Assembly: GCA_963578625.1 (NCBI GenBank)
Contig: CAUZEO010000093.1
Span: forward strand, 1 to 14,982
Reading direction: 5' to 3'
Source of the DNA: CAUZEO01 sp963578625
Lineage (GTDB): Bacteria; Verrucomicrobiota; Kiritimatiellia; SLOV01
DNA: 14,982 bases
Positions 8,132-12,116 of the stretch are shown one piece after another. Numbering within the stretch: the stretch's first letter is position 1; each line of letters begins with the position of its first letter. The position numbers were made by a program, and so were the translations under genes. The notes under the pieces are model-generated. The model searched no databases. It was not told the origin of the DNA and saw only the letters and a list, made by a program, of their open reading frames with translations.

Positions 8132-9160
8132 ATGAGCGTACAAGTGGATCCATTCGGCAACGCGACCAGCCGATTTACAATTACGAACGCGAACGGATTG
8201 AGTTGCGCGCTGATCTCATTCGGCGCAACCCTTGTTTCTTTCCGTGCCCCGGATCGAGACGGAAAGCTCGAGAACATGATCCTTGGACTCGATACCCTCG
8301 ACGACTATGTCGGGGATCCGAATTTTCTTGGTTCGACGGTAGGACGTTTTGCGAATCGCATCGGCGGCGCGGCTTTTTCAATCGATGGCGTTCGGTACGA
8401 AGTGCCCGCAAACGAGCCGCCTAATCATCTTCACGGTGGGCCCGAGGGTTTTCACCAGAAAAACTGGGCCGCGGAGGTTCTTGATGAACACAGTGTTCTA
8501 TTTCGATGCACGAGTGCGGATGGGGAGGGTGGTTACCCCGGAAACGTGAGCGCGACGGTCACCTATGCGCTCACTGATCGAAACGAACTGACCATGGACT
8601 ACGAGGCATCAACCGATGCGCCTACCCTGGTAAATATGACCAACCATGCCTACTGGAACCTGGCGGGTGCCGGGAACGGCAATGTCCTGCGTCACGAGGC
8701 GCAGTTTGACGCGGACCATTACCTGGAGGTGGATGAGGGTCTGATCCCAACGGGCCGACTGGCGCCGGTTGACGGTGGCCCGCTGGACTTTCGCGATTCG
8801 CATCCGATCGGCGAGCGGCACACGGAGGCGCCGCTGGCGGCGCGGTGGGAGCGAGGCTACGATCATTGCTTTGTCGTTCGCCCGCGCGAGGGATTGTCGC
8901 CGGCGGCGACCGTCTACGAACCCCGTACCGGCAGGTTTATGGAAGTGCTTACGACGCAACCTTCGTTCATGTTCTACACCGGCAACTACCTGGATGGAGT
9001 GCCCGGCGCGGACGGGCGCACCTATGATCAATACGGTGGATTCTGCCTGGAAATGCAACGGCACCCGGATGCCCCGAATCATCCCGGTTTTCCTTCAGCA
9101 ATCCTGCGGCCGGGCGAAATCTATCTCGAGCAGACGGCGTACCGGTTCGGGACCCGGTAA
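8132..9160 (+). CDS. galM: Aldose 1-epimerase (galactose mutarotase)
   Basis: GalM interconverts the alpha and beta anomers of aldohexoses such as galactose and glucose, feeding the Leloir pathway. The 342-residue length is typical. Family motifs run in order: VGRFANRI at 70-77 (sugar-binding Arg), NHLHGG at 98-103 with H101, DGEGGYPG at 130-137, NMTNHAYWNL at 168-177 with the catalytic acid H172, D244 in GYDHCF, FYTGNYLDG at 281-289, and the catalytic base E307 in CLEMQRHPDAPNHPGFP. All catalytic residues are present. The ATG lies 6 bases after the aminotransferase stop, so translation is probably coupled, with only a weak upstream GGA. There is no signal peptide, so it is cytoplasmic. Confidence 0.96.
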   Translation: MSVQVDPFGNATSRFTITNANGLSCALISFGATLVSFRAPDRDGKLENMILGLDTLDDYVGDPNFLGSTVGRFANRIGGAAFSIDGVRYEVPANEPPNHLHGGPEGFHQKNWAAEVLDEHSVLFRCTSADGEGGYPGNVSATVTYALTDRNELTMDYEASTDAPTLVNMTNHAYWNLAGAGNGNVLRHEAQFDADHYLEVDEGLIPTGRLAPVDGGPLDFRDSHPIGERHTEAPLAARWERGYDHCFVVRPREGLSPAATVYEPRTGRFMEVLTTQPSFMFYTGNYLDGVPGADGRTYDQYGGFCLEMQRHPDAPNHPGFPSAILRPGEIYLEQTAYRFGTR

Positions 9161-9187
9161 TGTGCGCGATATGCGGGCTCACCGGAA

Positions 9188-9756
9188 TCAAGGATCCTCG
9201 CGTAGAACATCTATGTTCTTTTCAATCGGTTCACCCGTGGCTACGACGGTACCGTCCGCCAGCACCGTGTATTCGATGACCGCATTGTTCGGGACTTTCA
9301 GACTCTGTTCAAACAGTACGCTCCCGTTCATCCGGCGGAAGCTCAAGGTGAGAAGCTCTCCCGGGATTTCCACGGTTGCATTGCCGATCGGCGCGACCGT
9401 CGCCACCAGGACGTTGTTGATGCAGGTGTCGACCGGAAAGTCGGCCAGGTTTTCCAGCTTGATCTGCTCGTCGCTGCCCCGACCATATTCGGACGCCGGA
9501 TATTTCCTGCGGTTGCCACGACCTGCCCGTTCTCCAGGACGACATATTCGGCAAACGTGTTGTCGGGCACGTCCGCGATCTGGCCAAACAGCTCCCGGCC
9601 GGACGCATCGCGAATCGATAGCTGTTGCAGTCCCTCCCCGACCGGCGTGCCGTTGCGTTGGCCCGGTTGCACGGTTAGTTCCGGTTCCTGGTTGACGAAA
9701 AGAAAGACCGGCTCTGTCCAGTCATTGTCCACCCGAACGGCCCCGTAATCCGGCAC
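9188..9756 (-). pseudogene. Frameshifted protein made of two homologous ~80-residue domains (unknown family)
   Basis: I do not recognise the family. One frame from 9756 (GTG) encodes a first domain, starting near AVRVDNDWTEPVFLFVNQ and ending ELFGQIADVPDNTFAEYVV plus LENGQVVAT. Around 9485-9500 the coding frame changes, and the other frame, ending at TGA 9188-9190, encodes a second copy: IKLENLADFPVDTCINNVLV and onward to VLFEQSLKVPNNAVIEYTVL plus ADGTVVATGE. The two copies align along their whole length (VPDNTFAEYVVLENGQVVAT against VPNNAVIEYTVLADGTVVAT). The residues before copy 1 (KVPDYG) resemble the linker before copy 2 (RPEYG), so at least one more copy may have been lost at the 5' end. 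There is no signal peptide, and a TAG lies six codons before the GTG. Either one indel has broken the gene or there is an assembly error. It is convergent to galM (27-base gap). Confidence 0.6.
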
Positions 9757-9762
9757 TTTATC

Positions 9763-10011
9763 GTGATCGTTCTAGAAGAACCCGACCCTCCGGTGACCGA
9801 AATCAAGATCTATGTAAACGGCCAACTCCATGTGCAGGATGCGCGGATCGAATTAGTGGGCAATATTTCGGGAGGGCTGGGCTGGACCTTCGGCCAGGAG
9901 CGGGACGGTAGCCCGACCGCCGGAGATAAAAAAACGGTCGACTGGACGAAAACAAAATCTTCAACGGCGCAATGAGTCCGGTGGAAGTCCATGACCTGTT
10001 CGTTGGCCAGC
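9763..10011 (+). pseudogene. LamG/concanavalin-A-like domain fragment, frameshifted
   Basis: The piece resembles the second half of a laminin-G-like (LamG_3, concanavalin A-like) domain of a secreted protein. Frame 1 reads FIVIVLEEPDPPVTEIKIYV then NGQLH, followed by SGGLGWTFGQERDG, the classic 'GQ-DG' strand. Near 9930-9945 the frame changes, and frame 3 gives DENKIFNGAMSPVEVHDLFVG, the usual 'F-G-(I/M)-(D/S)-(E/P)-V-(R/E)-(V/I)-(Y/H)-(D/N)' end of such domains. There is no start, signal peptide or first half of the domain. Its 5' edge meets, head to head, the 5' edge of the minus-strand domain-repeat relic. I judge it a decayed remnant. Confidence 0.55.
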
Positions 10012-10345
10012 CTTTTTTCGTTACCACAACGGCGGATGTGATCGATATCTCCGAGGAGCTCGTGTCGGGCCCCGGGACCGAGGTGCCGGGACAGATCGAC
10101 GTGCCCGGCCGCGGCGGCCTCGACACCCTCACCGACCCGTCGGATCGAAAACCTTCGAGCCCAAACGAACGACTCGAACCACGAATTTTGCACTCTTCTT
10201 CCTTGCTCCCCATCGTACTCGTAATCGCCTTTCGATGCGGTTCAAGCGGGGAGCGTGAGAGACCAATTTCTCCACTACGGAATGAATTCCGCGCTACCGA
10301 CGGGTCCCGAGGCGATATCCTGGTCAGGTGTGGACGGCTACTTTC
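10012..10345 (+). other. Non-coding or unrecognisable stretch after the LamG fragment
   Basis: Frame 3 stays open here to 10349, but the translation loses any domain-like pattern after about 10050, becoming Ser/Pro/Arg-rich and low in coding character. No RNA gene was recognised. A short GCCGGG/CCCGGC inverted repeat near 10086-10110 lacks a T run. The stretch is probably decayed 3' sequence of the LamG gene plus the upstream region of the epimerase. Confidence 0.4.
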
Positions 10346-10377
10346 TTGACATTCACACCCTTGCGGTCGCTTATGTT
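10346..10377 (+). promoter_or_regulatory. Possible promoter of the epimerase gene
   Basis: A perfect TTGACA hexamer lies at 10346-10351. The best -10 candidates downstream are weak or badly spaced: GCTTAT after 17 bases at 10369-10374, or TATGTT after 20 bases at 10372-10377. The location, about 25-50 bases before the start codon, is right. Confidence 0.45.
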
Positions 10378-10388
10378 ACAACTTTTTC

Positions 10389-10394
10389 AAGGAG
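10389..10394 (+). promoter_or_regulatory. Ribosome binding site that fixes the epimerase start
   Basis: AAGGAG lies 7 bases before the ATG at 10402 but only 1 base before the in-frame ATG at 10396. It therefore selects 10402, which also puts the Rossmann motif at the expected distance from the N-terminus. Confidence 0.8.
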
Positions 10395-10401
10395 AATGCA
10401 G

Positions 10402-11241
10402 ATGAAGCGCGTCATTGTTACAGGGTCATTGGGAGGTACCGGGATCGCCATCGTGTCGGTTCTGGAGGAGCGGGGATTCGACGTCGTCGGGTTGGACATT
10501 CATTGTCGAACCGAGGCGTCACCAGGGAATTATGTATGCCACGATTTGCGTGAAGCGGCCGGGTTGAGCGATTTATTCGCGGGCGCGGATGGGGTCATTC
10601 ATTTCGGAAGCCCGCCCGCCGATTCCTGGATGAGCACCACCGAGGGGTTTCACCAGGTTGCGGTGGCCGGGTTTAACGTCTTTCAGGCCGCTCGCAACGC
10701 GGGGATCAAGCGCATTGCCTGGGCATCCAGCATCGAAACCTACGGAGATCAGACCCTGCAGCCGGCGCTTCCGGTTACCGAAGAGAGCAACCTGGCACCG
10801 CCCGGAATTTATGGATGTTCGAAGCTGTTGCTGGAGCGGCTGGCGGTCGACTACTGCCGCTGGCACGGCATGTCGATCGCGGGGTTCCGCCTTTCCCGAA
10901 TCATCTATGACAACGATTTCGGCCGGGCGAAGTTGAAACGAATTGTTGAGGATGAAGGAGCGGGAGGCGATTGCTTCTGGTCCTATGTCGATGCCCGCGA
11001 TGTTGCGACGGCCTGTCTCGCCTGGCTGGAGTCGGACCGTCAGGGCGCTGAGGTGTTCAATCTGGCCGCCAACAATGTGCACCAGGAGACGCCGACCGCG
11101 GAGCTGTTGAAGAAGTACGGCTATGACCACTTCGAGGTGCCGCCGCTTGATTCCCCGCACCAGACACCATTTTCGACGAAAAAGATTCGAGAGATGCTGG
11201 GGTGGACGGAAGAATACGATTGGCGCGATATCCTTGTTTGA
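10402..11241 (+). CDS. NAD-dependent epimerase/dehydratase (extended short-chain dehydrogenase)
   Basis: A 279-residue extended SDR-type enzyme that oxidises, reduces or epimerises a sugar or nucleotide-sugar with NAD(P). The Rossmann glycine motif TGSLGGTG is at 7-14, an acidic residue after strand 2 (D32 in GLDIHCR) suggests NAD rather than NADP, the active-site serine is in ASSIETYG at 108-115, and the catalytic Y137 and K141 are in IYGCSKLLLE. FWSYVDARDVATA at 192-204 is the usual conserved 'H/Y-V-D-A-R-D-V-A' segment. The frame continues upstream to 10255, but the Shine-Dalgarno and fold support 10402. It is the only intact gene between galM and the large repeat gene. Its substrate cannot be deduced. 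Confidence 0.9.
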   Translation: MKRVIVTGSLGGTGIAIVSVLEERGFDVVGLDIHCRTEASPGNYVCHDLREAAGLSDLFAGADGVIHFGSPPADSWMSTTEGFHQVAVAGFNVFQAARNAGIKRIAWASSIETYGDQTLQPALPVTEESNLAPPGIYGCSKLLLERLAVDYCRWHGMSIAGFRLSRIIYDNDFGRAKLKRIVEDEGAGGDCFWSYVDARDVATACLAWLESDRQGAEVFNLAANNVHQETPTAELLKKYGYDHFEVPPLDSPHQTPFSTKKIREMLGWTEEYDWRDILV

Positions 11242-11260
11242 GAGTTCAGTGTTCTGACCC

Positions 11261-11380
11261 TCACTTCATCGCCGGCGATGGCGTCCATCCCTGCGGCGGC
11301 GGCACGTTATGAATGCCACCTTGGCGCATCGACTCGGTGGCCGCGCAGCCGGCGGCTACGCTCATGCGTCCGTCCATCAT
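11261..11380 (-). other. Small minus-strand ORF of 39 codons between the epimerase and LRR relic
   Basis: ATG ATG at 11380-11375 opens a 39-codon frame (MMDGRMSVAAGCAATESMRQ, then GGIHNVPPPQGWTPSPAMK) that ends in TGA at 11261-11263. It fills most of the gap between the epimerase stop and the start of recognisable LRR sequence. I do not recognise it. It could be a fragment of a longer gene that displaced the 5' end of the LRR gene, or chance. No ribosome binding site was seen. Confidence 0.2.
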
Positions 11381-11382
11381 CG

Positions 11383-11931
11383 ATGCTAGTGATTTTCTCG
11401 GCAGGCGTTTCCCTTCATGCCGCTGACTTGAGCGACCTGAGATACGAAATTAATGGTGATGCGGTTACCATCACCGATGGTGACATTGCGGCGACGGGTA
11501 CATTGGTGATCCCCGGCGCCATCGAGGGCAAGTCGGTCACCCGCATCGGGGGGAATGCCTTCTGGAACTGCCCCAGCCTGACCAGCATCACCATCCCTGA
11601 GGGTGTCACCCGCATCGGGGAGCAGGCCTTCTATCGGGTACACAAAGACGCTATGCTCGGAATTATTGCTCAACTTTCCCCCCGCCCGACACAGGAGCAG
11701 TTAAATCCTGCAATCGCCGAGCGCGGCGCCCGCCCGACTTTGGAGGAGGTTCGCGATGGACGTCCCGGTTCGGTTCTCCTGAGTGTCGACTCGGAAGCCG
11801 GCTCGGTGGTCTTGAACTTCACCGTCGAGGAGAGCGAGGACCTGATCACCTAGACCCCGGTCGAGGGACCCGGGGTGAGCCAGACCCTCACACTGCCCGA
11901 GGGCAAGCGGTTCTACCGCTTCGCGCACTGA
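11383..11931 (+). pseudogene. BspA-like leucine-rich-repeat surface protein relic with in-frame TAG
   Basis: The frame starts with a short hydrophobic signal-like segment (MLVIFSAGVSLHAADL), then DLRYEINGDAVTITDGD and LRR_5 (BspA-type) sequence GKSVTRIGGNAFWNCPSLTS followed by ITIPEGVTRIGEQAFY. After a single full repeat it jumps to a C-terminal tail of RPT-spaced sequence (RPTQEQLNPAIAERGARPTL) and VEESEDLIT. A TAG at 11851-11853 interrupts the frame, which then continues with TPVEGPGVSQTLTLPEGKRF and YRFAH to a TGA at 11929-11931. The expected residue at the TAG is Trp (DL-T-W-TPVEG), so TGG to TAG is the simplest change. The 5' end also looks cut, because the n-region of the signal peptide is missing. 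It is probably a dead remnant of a secreted protein. Confidence 0.7.
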
Positions 11932-11967
11932 TTCGAATCACAGGCGCACGTGCTGCCCTGAATCACC

Positions 11968-11995
11968 ATTCCAATATTCCTGAAAATGTTGGAAT
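11968..11995. repeat. Imperfect palindrome upstream of the large repeat gene
   Basis: ATTCCAATATT (11968-11978) and AATGTTGGAAT (11985-11995) form an 11-base-pair stem with one G-T wobble and a 6-base loop. It lies just upstream of the -35 element at 12009. A short T run (12002-12005) follows a few bases later, so it could be a weak terminator for the LRR relic or an operator for the next gene. Confidence 0.5.
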
Positions 11996-12008
11996 GAGGA
12001 CTTTTCGC

Positions 12009-12036
12009 TTGACCACACTCCCGGGATTGCTACAAT
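12009..12036 (+). promoter_or_regulatory. Sigma70-type promoter of the large repeat-protein gene
   Basis: TTGACC (12009-12014, 5 of 6 consensus) and TACAAT (12031-12036, 5 of 6) are separated by 16 bases. Transcription would start near 12043, giving a leader of about 75 bases before the ATG at 12117. This is the best promoter-like sequence in the window. Confidence 0.65.
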
Positions 12037-12116
12037 GGCGACTTACTTCGACCGAAGCATTCTCTGTTTTTAACTTTTATTTATCACGAAGCCTCGACAC
12101 GGAGCCGGGTAAACAA

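Noticed and set aside
9803..10213. Minus-strand ORFs of 127-136 codons opposite the LamG fragment
   Set aside because: No domain character; the plus strand gives recognisable LamG strands in the same stretch.
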